NCBI GenBank assembly: GCA_050331575.1
Contig: JBHJGS010000008.1
Span: forward strand, 1-64,000
Length of the DNA: 64,000 nt
Reading direction: 5' to 3'
Source: JBHJGS01 sp050331575
GTDB lineage: Bacteria; Pseudomonadota; Alphaproteobacteria; Sphingomonadales; Rhodothalassiaceae
Below are positions 47,875 to 57,051 of the stretch, in pieces. The notes beneath the pieces were generated by a model. That model was not told the origin of the DNA. It saw only the letters and a list, made by a program, of their open reading frames with translations, and ran no database searches. The position numbers and the translations under genes were made by a program. How positions within the stretch are numbered: position 1 is the first letter of the stretch; each line of letters opens with the position of its first letter.

Positions 47875-48165
47875 GCAAGTCTTAGCTCCATGACCGCTCA
47901 GGCAACAATCAGGAGCCGTACGCAATGGTTACCACTTCAGGAAACCACACAAACACACATCCCGATGGGGATGCCTTGGTTAGAGCAGGACCCGTGCCAG
48001 AAACGAAAATATCTTAAAATCAAGCACTTGGCGTTGCGCGCGGAGATCGCTGAACCTGCTTGCCTGAATCCGGCACAGCCGACCCGATCAGATCGGGACG
48101 CCTCGTCTCATTTTGAAACAAGTCCGGGCGTGCGCGGGCCGGAGCGTTTGCGCCACATGGCGGCT
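47875..48165 (-). other. Gene-free stretch, possible small RNA or long 3' UTR
   Basis: 290 bases with no supported gene between the OmpA stop and the minus-strand terminator. On the minus strand there are short self-complementary elements (TGGTT/AACCA around 47927-47948; CATCCC/GGGATG around 47959-47974) and an AT-rich patch at 48001-48020 that could hold a -10. The arrangement fits a structured RNA ending at 47851, but no known RNA family was recognised. Confidence 0.3.
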
Positions 48166-48738
48166 TTAGCCTTGGGGCCGCCCCGGGGCGATGAGATCGA
48201 TTTCAATACGCCGATTGGCCCGGCGCCCGGCCGCTGTGCGATTGTCGGCCGCGGGATCAGCCTCGCCGGCGCCGTGCACCGCCAAGCGATCCGCTGCCAC
48301 CTGGTGGGCGCGCAAAACCGTCGCAATCGCTTCGGCTCGGTTTTGGGCCATGCGTTGGTTCAGCCGCTCAGAGCCCAGCGCGTCGGTATGGCCGCGCACA
48401 GAAACGGCGGCCTCCGTCTGGCTGATCGCCGTGGCGAGCTGGTGCAGCGCGGGCCGCACGCGCGGTCGAACCGCCGCACCGTCACTATCGAACACGATAT
48501 GGCCGGGTAGAACCACCCGCACCCCGCCATCTCCAAGCGCAATCAGGCGTGCCTCCGGCATCGCCGTAACGGCTTGGGCCAATGCCTCAGCTTGCGTCTC
48601 AGAAACCGCGCGCGGTTGCGCGATCGACGCAGCGGGGCCGACGCTTGCACAGCCGCTGACGGACGCTGCGCAGCCAGCCAACAGAATCGCTGTGCCAACG
48701 CCCAGGCCTGATTGGGATCTTGTGCTTGCCTGCGTCAT
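48166..48738 (-). CDS. OmpA-family outer-membrane lipoprotein
   Basis: 190 residues. The N-terminus contains a lipobox LLAGC (Cys23; a second candidate VSGC at Cys30), so it is probably lipidated. The C-terminal OmpA-like peptidoglycan-binding domain reads HIVFDSDGAAVRPRVRPAL, VSVRGHTDALGSERLNQRMA, NRAEAIATVL and GRRANRRIEIDL. It likely tethers the outer membrane to the wall. The ATG at 48738 is preferred over 48768 because the extra residues would break the signal sequence. It ends the minus-strand run of genes. Confidence 0.88.
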   Translation of the reverse strand: MTQASTRSQSGLGVGTAILLAGCAASVSGCASVGPAASIAQPRAVSETQAEALAQAVTAMPEARLIALGDGGVRVVLPGHIVFDSDGAAVRPRVRPALHQLATAISQTEAAVSVRGHTDALGSERLNQRMAQNRAEAIATVLRAHQVAADRLAVHGAGEADPAADNRTAAGRRANRRIEIDLIAPGRPQG

Positions 48739-48845
48739 CGCGCCCGCCCCCACCCGGTGCGCGCACAAGGAAAGGCGCGCGGATACCGATCCACGCGCCT
48801 TCTATCACAGACACAATCGCTTTTGGAAGGCTAAGGTGCCTTTAT

Positions 48846-49532
48846 TCACCCTGAGTAGGTGTACTCAACCTTGGTGCCATCATCGGTATGCTGGAAGATC
48901 TGCATCGCCATGCCGGCATCGTCGATCCAGAATTCGTGGGTCAACTCCCCGGTTTCGCGGCTGTGCACCTGATAATAGCGGGAATCGACCAGAGCATCGC
49001 GGATCTTGATACGCTCCCGGCCACCAAAGCTGAGAACGGAGGGACGCTCGCGCCCATTCAGCGTGTCCAACAGATCGATATTGCGGGTCTCCGTCCCATT
49101 GAACAGGCCCGGCTTGGTAAAGCTGGTGGGTGTCGTATCCAACGGCATCTCCAGCTCGCCCTTCTCCGAGGATTGCACCAACAGACATTTTGGCGTGGCT
49201 TCAGCCTTCACCAAAATGAGATCGCCATCCTTTTTCGTCTCAGAATCCAGCGCCTGCAGCGTATTGTCGCTCCAGACCTCGCGTGAATGATGCTTCACCT
49301 TTTTCAAGGTGATAAAGCCTAACTTAAACTTCAGATTGGCATCCACGTCGACAATGCGTTTGCCGTCTTCAACGCTATGAGAGACGTGAAACTTGCCGCC
49401 ATCTATGCCGCGCGCCTCAACATCGAAGGCGAAACTATCCGGGACCGTATTTGTTGCCGTCGCCGGAGCGACCTGAACAGCAACGATGGTGAACCCCGTT
49501 AAAACCACGCAGGCCTTTGCAAGAAGTGCCAT
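48846..49532 (-). CDS. Secreted DUF6134-like protein
   Basis: 228 residues. Signal peptide about 1-28 (LAKACVVLTGFTIVAVQVAP). The mature part is beta-rich: VDVDANLKFKLGFITLKKVK, HHSREVWSDNTLQALDSETK, FGGRERIKIRDALV and HEFWIDDAGMAMQIFQHTDD. This pattern (question of a hydrophobic-ligand barrel with a WIDDAG motif) is that of the DUF6134 family of exported proteins as I recall it. AGAGGG lies before the ATG at 49532. Function unknown. Confidence 0.72.
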   Translation of the reverse strand: MALLAKACVVLTGFTIVAVQVAPATATNTVPDSFAFDVEARGIDGGKFHVSHSVEDGKRIVDVDANLKFKLGFITLKKVKHHSREVWSDNTLQALDSETKKDGDLILVKAEATPKCLLVQSSEKGELEMPLDTTPTSFTKPGLFNGTETRNIDLLDTLNGRERPSVLSFGGRERIKIRDALVDSRYYQVHSRETGELTHEFWIDDAGMAMQIFQHTDDGTKVEYTYSG

Positions 49533-49659
49533 CTTGCCACCCTCTGTCCGCTTTACAAAAGCCACATTTACCCCTGAAACAGTGTGTGTACTGGGTTTGC
49601 CTAATTCGATGCACCTTATGGAACAGCTCGATCTTACACCGATCTCACTGAACGATCGC

Positions 49660-50820
49660 TTAACCGGTCAACGCTGTCTTTACCAAATCGCAATCAGCTT
49701 CGTCGAGCCATATATGCGGCGAGATCCGAATCCAATTACCACGGACCGATGCAATAACCTTACGCGAGCGCAGATGCTCGTTCCAGTCCGCAGCGGATTG
49801 ACCGTTCGGTGGACGCACACCAAACAGGTGTGCAGCCCGGGCCTCCTCTGCGACCGGCGTGAAGCCCGCCGCCGCAAACACCTCCGCCAGGCGCTGGGTA
49901 TGAAAACGAAGACTCGGCTCTATGCGTTCCACGCGCCAGTCCAAAACCTGCTGCAAGCCCTGTTCAGCCAGCGGCAATGTCAAAAAATTTGAGCGCTCGC
50001 CCATATCAAATCGCCGGGACCCGGGCTGGTAGGACTCTGTGACACGGGTCAATTGGCTGAAATCCTCCGAGCCTGCCCGAGCGATCCAATTCTCTTCCAC
50101 CGGCACACCACCCTGATGTGCTGGCGCGACATAGAAATAGGCAAGGCCATACGGTCCGAATAGCCATTTATAGGCCGCTGCGACCGCATAGTCTGGCCGC
50201 ACCTCGGCCAAGTCAAAGCTCATGGCCCCCAATGATTGCGTCAAATCCACGAACAGGCGCGCGCCGACCCCGCGCGCCGCCTGCGAGATGGCGGCAAGAT
50301 CGAGCACGCGGCCGGTCGACCAGTGGCAGTGCGGCACCGCGACCAAGGCCACCGCCTCGCCATGCGTCGATAGGGCCGCCAGCACCGCCGCGGTCCAGTC
50401 TTGATCGGCAGATCCCTCCAGGACGGTGACCTGAGCTCCGGTTTCCTGCGCCAGACGGTGCCACGGATAGCGATTGGAAGGGAATTCCTGATCCAGCACG
50501 AGGATGTGCTGGCCCGCGGCCGGACGCAGATTGCGCACAACCGTTGCAGCGGCGTAAGACACCGCCGGGATCAGCGCGACATCCTCCGCCGTTGCGCCGA
50601 ACAGCTGCGCGGCAAGGCCCCGGACCCGTTCTGACGTGGTGAAAAAGTCCGCCGGCGAGGTCTGCCAGGGGGTTCGGCGCCGCGCTGCAGCACGAGCCAC
50701 CGCTTGCTCGCCCGCTGCCACGATCGGCGTCATATAGGCCGCGTTCAGATACACCAGGTCGCGCGGCATGGCGAACAGGTGACGCTGGCTGGGCAGCCGG
50801 TCCGGCGCTTGATCCCTCAA
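49660..50820 (-). CDS. Class V (cysteine desulfurase-like) PLP-dependent aminotransferase
   Basis: 386 residues from a TTG at 50820 that has AAAGGA upstream. Fold-type I features: YLNAAYMTPIVAAGEQAVAR at the N-terminus, D192 (FVDLTQSLG) contacting the PLP ring, and Schiff-base K218 in VAAAYKWLFGPYG. R in ISPHIW region (NWIRISPHIW) likely binds the carboxylate. The catalytic cysteine loop of cysteine desulfurases is not evident. It lies 76 bases after the ferric-binding protein gene on the same strand and may share its transcript. Substrate unknown. Confidence 0.87.
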   Translation of the reverse strand: MRDQAPDRLPSQRHLFAMPRDLVYLNAAYMTPIVAAGEQAVARAAARRRTPWQTSPADFFTTSERVRGLAAQLFGATAEDVALIPAVSYAAATVVRNLRPAAGQHILVLDQEFPSNRYPWHRLAQETGAQVTVLEGSADQDWTAAVLAALSTHGEAVALVAVPHCHWSTGRVLDLAAISQAARGVGARLFVDLTQSLGAMSFDLAEVRPDYAVAAAYKWLFGPYGLAYFYVAPAHQGGVPVEENWIARAGSEDFSQLTRVTESYQPGSRRFDMGERSNFLTLPLAEQGLQQVLDWRVERIEPSLRFHTQRLAEVFAAAGFTPVAEEARAAHLFGVRPPNGQSAADWNEHLRSRKVIASVRGNWIRISPHIWLDEADCDLVKTALTG

Positions 50821-50896
50821 AGAGCGCGTCCTTTTTGCGTCCGTGTGATCGGCGGCATACGCGATATCACCAGACGGCAAAAGCCGTAATCGTCGC

Positions 50897-51907
50897 TCAG
50901 GGCCACCCTGCCCGATCAAAAAGTCGTTGCGCCAAGGCCTGATACCGGCCCAGCTCCGCGACATTCAGCGGGTCGGCCTTAAACGGGCCAAGGCGGTCCA
51001 GCGGCGCGGTTCGCTCCACCCCTGGCACGGCGGGATATTCGTGATTGCCCTCGGCGAAATAGCGCTGCGCGCGGTCCCCTGCCAGATATTCCAAAAAGGC
51101 GATCGCTTCAGCGCGGTGAGGGGCATGCGCGGTCAGCCCGGCGCCGGAGATGTTCACATGTGTGCCGCAGCCCTGCTGATTGGGAAAAACCCAGCCGACC
51201 GCCTCGACAACCGCCGCATCCTCCGACGCATCGCTGTCCATCAGGCGAGCGAAATAATAGCTGTTGGCGACGGCAACATCGCAAACGCCGGCGCCAAGCG
51301 CGCGCAATTGGTCGATATCGCCGCCCTGGGGCCGGCGCGCAAAATTGGCCACCACGCCCTGCGCCCATTCCAAGGCTGCCTGCTCGCCCTTGGCTGCGAT
51401 GAGGGAGGCCATCAGGGACAAATTGTAGATATTGCCGCTGGAGCGGATACACACCCGTCCGCGCAGTTCAGGATCCGCCAGATCCTCATAGGTCTGGATC
51501 TGCGTCGGATCGATCGCGCCCTTTCGGTAGAAGATCAGGCGCGCGCGCTGCGAAAAGCCGAACCACAGATTATCGGGATGGCGCAGATTGGCCGGAATGC
51601 GCTCAGTCAAGCTTTCCGAGGCGACCGGCTGAAACAAGTCCGCCTGCTCCGCTCGCCACAGGCGCCCCGCGTCAACGGTGATCAGAATGTCCGCCGGGCT
51701 GAACCGACCCTCGCGCCGCAGCCGCACGATCAGTTGGTCCGAGCCGCCCTCCAGGCGGTTGACCTTGATGCCCGTAGCCGCCTCGAACTCGTCGTACAGC
51801 GCTTCATCGGTATCATAATGCCGGGCCGAATAGATATTGACCACGCGCTCCTGCGCGGCAGCCAGAGTTGAACCAAGCAGGCACATGCCAATCAGCACGA
51901 ATTTCAT
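50897..51907 (-). CDS. Ferric iron ABC transporter, periplasmic binding protein (FbpA/FutA type)
   Basis: 336 residues. Signal peptide about 1-18 (KFVLIGMCLLGSTLAAA). VNIYSARHYDTDEALYDEF is the family start with iron ligands, and the paired tyrosines Y217-Y218 in VAVANSYYFARLM are the classic Fe(III) ligands of FbpA. NEYPAVPG-like HEYPAVPGV near the C-terminus is also typical. The start overlaps the permease stop (ATGA). AAGGGA lies upstream of the ATG. No ATPase gene follows; the next gene is an aminotransferase. Confidence 0.94.
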   Translation of the reverse strand: MKFVLIGMCLLGSTLAAAQERVVNIYSARHYDTDEALYDEFEAATGIKVNRLEGGSDQLIVRLRREGRFSPADILITVDAGRLWRAEQADLFQPVASESLTERIPANLRHPDNLWFGFSQRARLIFYRKGAIDPTQIQTYEDLADPELRGRVCIRSSGNIYNLSLMASLIAAKGEQAALEWAQGVVANFARRPQGGDIDQLRALGAGVCDVAVANSYYFARLMDSDASEDAAVVEAVGWVFPNQQGCGTHVNISGAGLTAHAPHRAEAIAFLEYLAGDRAQRYFAEGNHEYPAVPGVERTAPLDRLGPFKADPLNVAELGRYQALAQRLFDRAGWP

Positions 51908-53556
51908 CAGGAATTCCCTTCCGTCGACAAGGCAGGGGACAGACGCGGCCATGCCGCCGGCGGGGCTGGCCGCATCACATTCGGTCGTGCGCTCAATGCC
52001 AGGATCGGCAACAGACCGACCAGGGCGATGATCAAGGCCGGCAGCGCGGCCTGCGCCAAGCGTTCGTCTGCCGCCAACTGATGCGCCCGCACCGCCAACG
52101 TATCAACATTGAACGGGCGCAAGATCAGCGTGGCCGGCAGCTCCTTGACGGTTTCGACAAACACCAGCAAGGCGCCGACGCCCAGGCTTTTCTGCAGCAA
52201 CGGCAGATGCAGGCGGCGCAAGACCCGCCCGGCACCGGCGCCCAAGCTAGTCCCGGCCTCGTCCACGGCCCGGGGAATTTTGGCATAGCCGGCTTCCAGC
52301 GGCCGCAGGGCCAAAGGCAAAAAGCGCACCTGATAGGCGATGACCAGGGCCGCTGTGGAGCCGGTGAACAGCAGCTGTTGCACGCCAAACGCGCTGATCA
52401 GTAGCCGATCCAGGCCGATGAGCGGGATCAGTAGGCCGATCGCCACCACCGACCCCGGAATGGCATAGCCAAAATTGGCCAGGCTGACCGCGGCCCGGCT
52501 CCCAGCCCGGCGGGCAAAACGCCGCGCCGCGGCCAACAGCATGGCCAGCCCGGCCGCGATCAAGGCTGCGACCGCGCCGAGCATGAGGGTATTCGCCAAC
52601 ACAGCCGCCCAATCGCCGCGGCCGGACATGGGGGCCGTCGCAGCATTGATCACCAGCAACGCCATCGGCAGCCCGAAGCCGGCGACCAGTGGCACACAAC
52701 AGAGCAGGCTCAAGGTCCAGCCGCGCCAGCCGGTCAGCCGTCGCACCGTCAAGCTGCCGCCGCCGTCGGCAAAGCGGCGCCGGCCCCGGGCGAGCCGTTC
52801 GCCCAGCAGCGCAAGCGCCACGAACACCAGCAACCAGGCCGACAGGCGCGCGGCAAGCTGCGGTTCGCCCAGGCTGAACCAGGCCCGATAGATGCCCGTG
52901 GTGAAGCTGGAAATGCCGAAAAACGCCACGGTGCCATAATCAGCCAGGGTCTCCATGGCGGCCAGCGCACAGCCCGCAGCGATTGCCGGCCACGCCAATG
53001 GCAGCGCGATGCGGTACATCAGCCTGGCCCCACCCGCGCCCAACAGGCGCGCGGCATCGATCTGGGCGGCGGCTTGGCCCGTGAATGCGGCGCGCGCGGC
53101 CAGAAACACATAAGGGTAGAAAACAGAGGCCAGAACCGCCGCCGCACCGGGCACCGAGCGGATCTGGTCGAACGACAGCCCGGTCAGACGAAAGAGTAAG
53201 CCGCCGGCTTGCACGAAATCGGTATAGGCATAGGCGACGAGGTAGGGCGGCAGCGCCAGTGGCAAGACCAAGGCCCACCGCAACACGCGGGCGCCGGGAA
53301 AGTCATAGGCCGACACCGCCCAGGCGGTCAGCCCGCCCAGCACGGCGACCGCTGGCACCACCGCCGCTGCCAAGCCAAGGCTGGTCCGGACATAGTCTGC
53401 CAGGCGCGTGCGCATCAGATGCTCAAGCCCCTCCCCGCCCGCGTCGAACAGGGCGGAGACAACCACCCCCGTGGGCAGCCCGATCAGCAGAACGCCTACC
53501 GCCAAGGCGGCGAGGATCCACAGAGGCTCTGATCGATGGTGGAACGGCCGGGTCAT
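51907..53556 (-). CDS. Ferric iron ABC transporter, permease (FbpB type)
   Basis: 549 residues with about 12 membrane helices in two homologous halves, as in FbpB. Each half has an EAA-like loop for the ATPase: DAARLLGAGGARLMYRIALP in the first and DEAGTSLGAGAGRVLRRLHL in the second, followed by LP. The stop codon overlaps the FbpA start. No good ribosome site precedes the ATG at 53556; a candidate operator lies 21 bases upstream. The cognate ATPase must be encoded elsewhere. Confidence 0.93.
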   Translation of the reverse strand: MTRPFHHRSEPLWILAALAVGVLLIGLPTGVVVSALFDAGGEGLEHLMRTRLADYVRTSLGLAAAVVPAVAVLGGLTAWAVSAYDFPGARVLRWALVLPLALPPYLVAYAYTDFVQAGGLLFRLTGLSFDQIRSVPGAAAVLASVFYPYVFLAARAAFTGQAAAQIDAARLLGAGGARLMYRIALPLAWPAIAAGCALAAMETLADYGTVAFFGISSFTTGIYRAWFSLGEPQLAARLSAWLLVFVALALLGERLARGRRRFADGGGSLTVRRLTGWRGWTLSLLCCVPLVAGFGLPMALLVINAATAPMSGRGDWAAVLANTLMLGAVAALIAAGLAMLLAAARRFARRAGSRAAVSLANFGYAIPGSVVAIGLLIPLIGLDRLLISAFGVQQLLFTGSTAALVIAYQVRFLPLALRPLEAGYAKIPRAVDEAGTSLGAGAGRVLRRLHLPLLQKSLGVGALLVFVETVKELPATLILRPFNVDTLAVRAHQLAADERLAQAALPALIIALVGLLPILALSARPNVMRPAPPAAWPRLSPALSTEGNS

Positions 53557-53576
53557 AAGATGCGAGCGATAACTGC

Positions 53577-53593
53577 TTGCAATTCGATGTCAA
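53577..53593. promoter_or_regulatory. Imperfect 17-base palindrome upstream of ferric transporter genes
   Basis: TTGCAATTCGATGTCAA follows the symmetric pattern TTG-N2-AT-N3-AT-N2-CAA and is centred about 29 bases before the permease start. Position and AT-rich symmetry suggest a repressor operator such as an iron-responsive regulator (Fur/Irr type), but the match to a specific consensus is loose. Confidence 0.35.
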
Positions 53594-53629
53594 TGAAAAT
53601 GCGCCGGTGCGGGGGTGCGACGACCAGCG

Positions 53630-54613
53630 TCAATCCTCGTAGCTCAGCCGCGTATCCTGATAGGCGGTGGCCATCATAGTCACGGTGGTGCGGCCGAAGC
53701 CGGCACCGCCCAACAGTCGCAGAATTGCGGACGCGCCCTGTTCGTCCAAATCGCGCCGGACTTGGCTGCTGCTGGTATCGGACAGGACGGCAATGCCGGC
53801 GATGAAGCTGCGCAGATTGCCGTTCCGGATCAGGTGGAGCATGATGTCCGAATTCAGCTCGCCCTGCGCCTTGAGCTGGCGCATATAGGTTTCCAAGGTG
53901 GCCATCGGCGCCGTTTCCAATGTCGCTCCGAGGACCCTCCGCCGAGCCGAACCGCTGATATAGGATGCGAAGTCCGGCGCCAGATTATAGCGCTTCACCA
54001 GCAAGTTAGCGGCAGTCTCTGCCAGCCGCTCCAAAAGCATTTCCGCCGCCTCCAGCGGCAGATCACCGCGCCGGCTCATCGCCTCCATCAAGGTCTCCGA
54101 CTCCGGGAAGCGCTCAACCACCAGAAAATAGGCCCGGCGCGAAACTTCCGCCCCTTCATTGGCCATCAGACGAGAGACCGCAGGCTCCTTCGCCACCTCA
54201 CAGAGGGCATAGCTCACCGGCTCGCTGACCGATTCCCGGTCGGCGATGGCCAAATGCATCGCATCACCGCCGAGGCGCACAAGTTTGATCAGGCGCTCTT
54301 CGTCCAGTAACTGGCTCTTGGCAACGAAAACGGCCGATACGGCATCAATGTCGGCAATGATTCTGTCGATTAGATCCGCCGGCAGGAAATCACAGAATCG
54401 AATTTCCTCGCACAGGGCTTTGCGCACAGCATCAGAGGCATCCGACGCCAAGACGCGCGAAATTTCGAACGCCGCTCGGCGGTCGGCCTCGCTATCACTC
54501 GTCTTCAAATACTGACCAACGCGATGGGCCAGTTCCAGGCGCTCATCCGCTGTTTGGCGTTTCAGTGCCTCTAGTTCTTCCATCGTCACGGGCGGCTTTT
54601 CAGGGTCATTCAT
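53630..54613 (-). CDS. DUF2336 protein
   Basis: 327 residues, almost entirely helical with HEAT-like repeats: RRAAFEISRVLASDASDAVR, DAMHLAIADRESVSEPVSYA, VSRRAYFLVVERFPESETLM. No catalytic motif. This family is confined largely to alphaproteobacteria and its function is not established; some members sit near cell-cycle or phosphorelay genes. The start overlaps the carbonic anhydrase stop by ATGA, so translation is coupled. 73 bases separate it from the ferric permease start. Confidence 0.88.
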   Translation of the reverse strand: MNDPEKPPVTMEELEALKRQTADERLELAHRVGQYLKTSDSEADRRAAFEISRVLASDASDAVRKALCEEIRFCDFLPADLIDRIIADIDAVSAVFVAKSQLLDEERLIKLVRLGGDAMHLAIADRESVSEPVSYALCEVAKEPAVSRLMANEGAEVSRRAYFLVVERFPESETLMEAMSRRGDLPLEAAEMLLERLAETAANLLVKRYNLAPDFASYISGSARRRVLGATLETAPMATLETYMRQLKAQGELNSDIMLHLIRNGNLRSFIAGIAVLSDTSSSQVRRDLDEQGASAILRLLGGAGFGRTTVTMMATAYQDTRLSYED

Positions 54614-55143
54614 GTGTTGGCCCTGTCGTCTATGACGTTTGCGCCGCGGTGTCTATCGGCATTTGCAACATAATGTAACGCCGAGGCTCTAATTAATTGC
54701 TTTTCCTCCGGCTTTAGTTCTCTGACCACTTTCGCCGGCGCTCCAAGGGCCAAAACCCCCGGCGGAATGCGCTTACCCTCCGGAACCAGGCTGTTCGCGC
54801 CCAAGATGCTGCCTGTGCCGATGACCGCATGGTTCATCAGCGTGGAGCCCATCCCGATCAGGGCCTGATCCTCGATGGTGCATCCGTGCAGGGTGACACT
54901 GTGGCCGATCGTGACATCGGCGCCCACAACCAAGGGAGCCCCCATATCCGTATGCACCACGGAATTGTCTTGGACATTGCTGCGTTCGCCGATTTCGATC
55001 CATTCATTGTCGCCGCGCAGGGTCGCGTTATACCAGACTGACGCCTGCGCCCGCAGGCGGACGCGGCCGATCAGAACAGCTCCGGGCGCCACAAAGGCGC
55101 TGGCCTCCAAAACCGGACGCTGCCCCTCAAATTCCACATGCAT
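54610..55143 (-). CDS. Gamma-class carbonic anhydrase-like protein
   Basis: 177 residues. Left-handed beta-helix of hexapeptide repeats (VAPGAVLIGRVRLRAQASVW, LVVGADVTIGHSVTLHGC, AVIGTGSILGANSLVPEG) and the zinc ligands H64, H81 and H86 (VVHTD, TIGHSVTLHGC). The pattern matches the YrdA/PaaY/CaiE-like gamma-CA group, which may hydrate CO2 or act on acyl-CoA-like ligands. The start may alternatively be GTG at 55155. Its stop overlaps the start of the DUF2336 gene. Confidence 0.92.
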   Translation of the reverse strand: MHVEFEGQRPVLEASAFVAPGAVLIGRVRLRAQASVWYNATLRGDNEWIEIGERSNVQDNSVVHTDMGAPLVVGADVTIGHSVTLHGCTIEDQALIGMGSTLMNHAVIGTGSILGANSLVPEGKRIPPGVLALGAPAKVVRELKPEEKQLIRASALHYVANADRHRGANVIDDRANT

Positions 55144-55278
55144 TGTTCGTCTCACCCTGCCTGGCCCCTGCTCTTATCTGGCATGGATTAAACAATCTCC
55201 TAGCGTTACCCGGATCGCAAGGCCGCACCGGCAACAATCCGTTTGGTCCCACCCCAAGGCTTGATTAAGGTCGCGGCC

Positions 55279-57051
55279 ATGTTGTTCTTGAACCAGGCGG
55301 TGATTGTTCTGGGCGCGGTGTTCATCGCCGTGCCGTTATCGAAGCGTTTGGGCCTGGACGCGACCCTGGGATATCTGGCCGCAGGCGTGGTGCTAGGCCC
55401 CTGGGTGCTCGGAAGCTTTCAGGATCCTGACCAGATTTTCCGCATCGCTGAACTCGGCATTGCCTTGCTGCTGTTCGTGGTCGGGCTGGAGCTGCAACCG
55501 GCGCGTCTGTGGACGCTGCGGCATTTGGTCTTCGGGCTTGGCGGCGCGCAGGTGGCCGCGACCGGTTTGGTGCTGGGCGCCGCTTTGCTTGCCCTGGATC
55601 TGCCACTGCTTCTGGCCGCGGTCTTGGGGGTGATGCTGTCAGCCTCGTCGACCCCCATGGTGCTGCAGATGCTGGCTGCGCGCCGGGAACTGACACAAGC
55701 CCATGGCCGAGCCGCCTTCTCGGTGATGTTGTTTCAGGATCTGCTGGCGATCCCGCTGTTCGCCCTGATCCCGCTTCTGGCAGCCCAGACCTTGCCCGAC
55801 GGCACCTGGCAAAGTCTCAGCGTTCGGGTTGCTCTGCCGTTGCTGGTGTTGGCGGCGTTTCTTCTGCTTGGGCGGTTCGTGCTGCAGCAGGTCCTTACCA
55901 TCGTGGCGCAAGCCCGCCAGCAAGAAGCCTTCACCGCCACGGCGCTGTTCACCGTTGCGGTGAGCGCCTGGGTGATGGATCAGGTCGGCCTATCCCCGGC
56001 CCTGGGGGCGTTCCTGGCCGGCGTGCTGCTGGCGGACAGCGCCTACCGGCACGAGCTTCAAGCCAATATCGAACCATTCAAGGGCCTGCTCATCTCGCTC
56101 TTGTTCGTCGCCGTGGGCATGTCGCTCAATCTCGGCCTGATCGCCAGTCAGCCGCTCGTGATACTGGGCTTGGTGGCAGGTCTGGTGGCGGTGAAGGCGG
56201 CAATCCTGTTCGGCCTTGCGCGGGCTTGGCGGCTGCCCTGGCGCGGGGCGCTGATCTTGGGCCTGGTATTGTCGCAAGGCGGGGAGTTTGCCTTTGCACT
56301 GTTGATCCTGGCTTATCAGTCCGGGTTGATGGCGGAAAGCCTGGTCGACAAGGCGACCCTGGTGGTCGGGCTGTCGATGGCGACCACGCCGCTGCTGATG
56401 CGGCTGGCCGACACAGCGCTGCGGCGGACGCGATCCGACACGCCGGCCTATGATGCTCCGCCGGAGGCCCCAGGGGCGATCCTGATTGCTGGCTTCGGCC
56501 GCGTTGGCCAGATCGTCGCGCGCATCCTGCACGCGCGCGGTGAAACCTTCACTGCCTTGGAACCCAATTTGGACCAGGTGGCGCTGGCTCGGCGGTTCGG
56601 TAGCAAGGTTTATTTCGGCGATCCCGCCCGCTTGGACCTGTTGCGCACCGCGGGGATCGAGACCGCGCGGCTGTTCGTTTTGACGCTGGAGGATGTCGAG
56701 CATTCGCTCAAGGTCGCGGAGATTGTCCGCAGCCATTTCCCGCATGTGCCGATCTATTGCCGGGCGCGCAATCGGCAGCATGTGCATCGGCTGATGGACC
56801 TGGGCATTACCGAGATCGAGCGCGAAACCTTTCATTCCAGCCTGGCCATGGCCCGCAAGGTTCTGCGTGGCATCGGCCATACCAAACCGGAGGCGGAGGA
56901 TATCGTCGAACGATTCCGCCGCCATGATGAGACCCAGCTATATCTAAGCCACGCCTCCTATAAGGACGAGGCAGCACTGATCAAACGGGTTAAGCGGCAA
57001 GAAGAGCTGCTGGCGGGCGTTTTGGCCGATGACCAGCGACTGGAAAACTGA
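55279..57051 (+). CDS. CPA2-type monovalent cation:proton antiporter with TrkA-N domain (Kef-like)
   Basis: 590 residues. About 12-13 membrane segments with the family's motifs GYLAAGVVLGPWVLG, LLLFVVGLELQP, MLSASSTPMVLQML, LFQDLLAIPLFALIP and LSPALGAFLAGVLLADSAYR; then a cytosolic RCK_N domain from about residue 395 with nucleotide motif GFGRVGQIVARIL, and LFVLTLEDVEHSLKVAEIVR. Such systems export K+ and import H+ under electrophile or pH stress. ATG at 55279 follows AAGG. Its end overlaps mnmC by 23 bases. Confidence 0.94.
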   Translation: MLFLNQAVIVLGAVFIAVPLSKRLGLDATLGYLAAGVVLGPWVLGSFQDPDQIFRIAELGIALLLFVVGLELQPARLWTLRHLVFGLGGAQVAATGLVLGAALLALDLPLLLAAVLGVMLSASSTPMVLQMLAARRELTQAHGRAAFSVMLFQDLLAIPLFALIPLLAAQTLPDGTWQSLSVRVALPLLVLAAFLLLGRFVLQQVLTIVAQARQQEAFTATALFTVAVSAWVMDQVGLSPALGAFLAGVLLADSAYRHELQANIEPFKGLLISLLFVAVGMSLNLGLIASQPLVILGLVAGLVAVKAAILFGLARAWRLPWRGALILGLVLSQGGEFAFALLILAYQSGLMAESLVDKATLVVGLSMATTPLLMRLADTALRRTRSDTPAYDAPPEAPGAILIAGFGRVGQIVARILHARGETFTALEPNLDQVALARRFGSKVYFGDPARLDLLRTAGIETARLFVLTLEDVEHSLKVAEIVRSHFPHVPIYCRARNRQHVHRLMDLGITEIERETFHSSLAMARKVLRGIGHTKPEAEDIVERFRRHDETQLYLSHASYKDEAALIKRVKRQEELLAGVLADDQRLEN

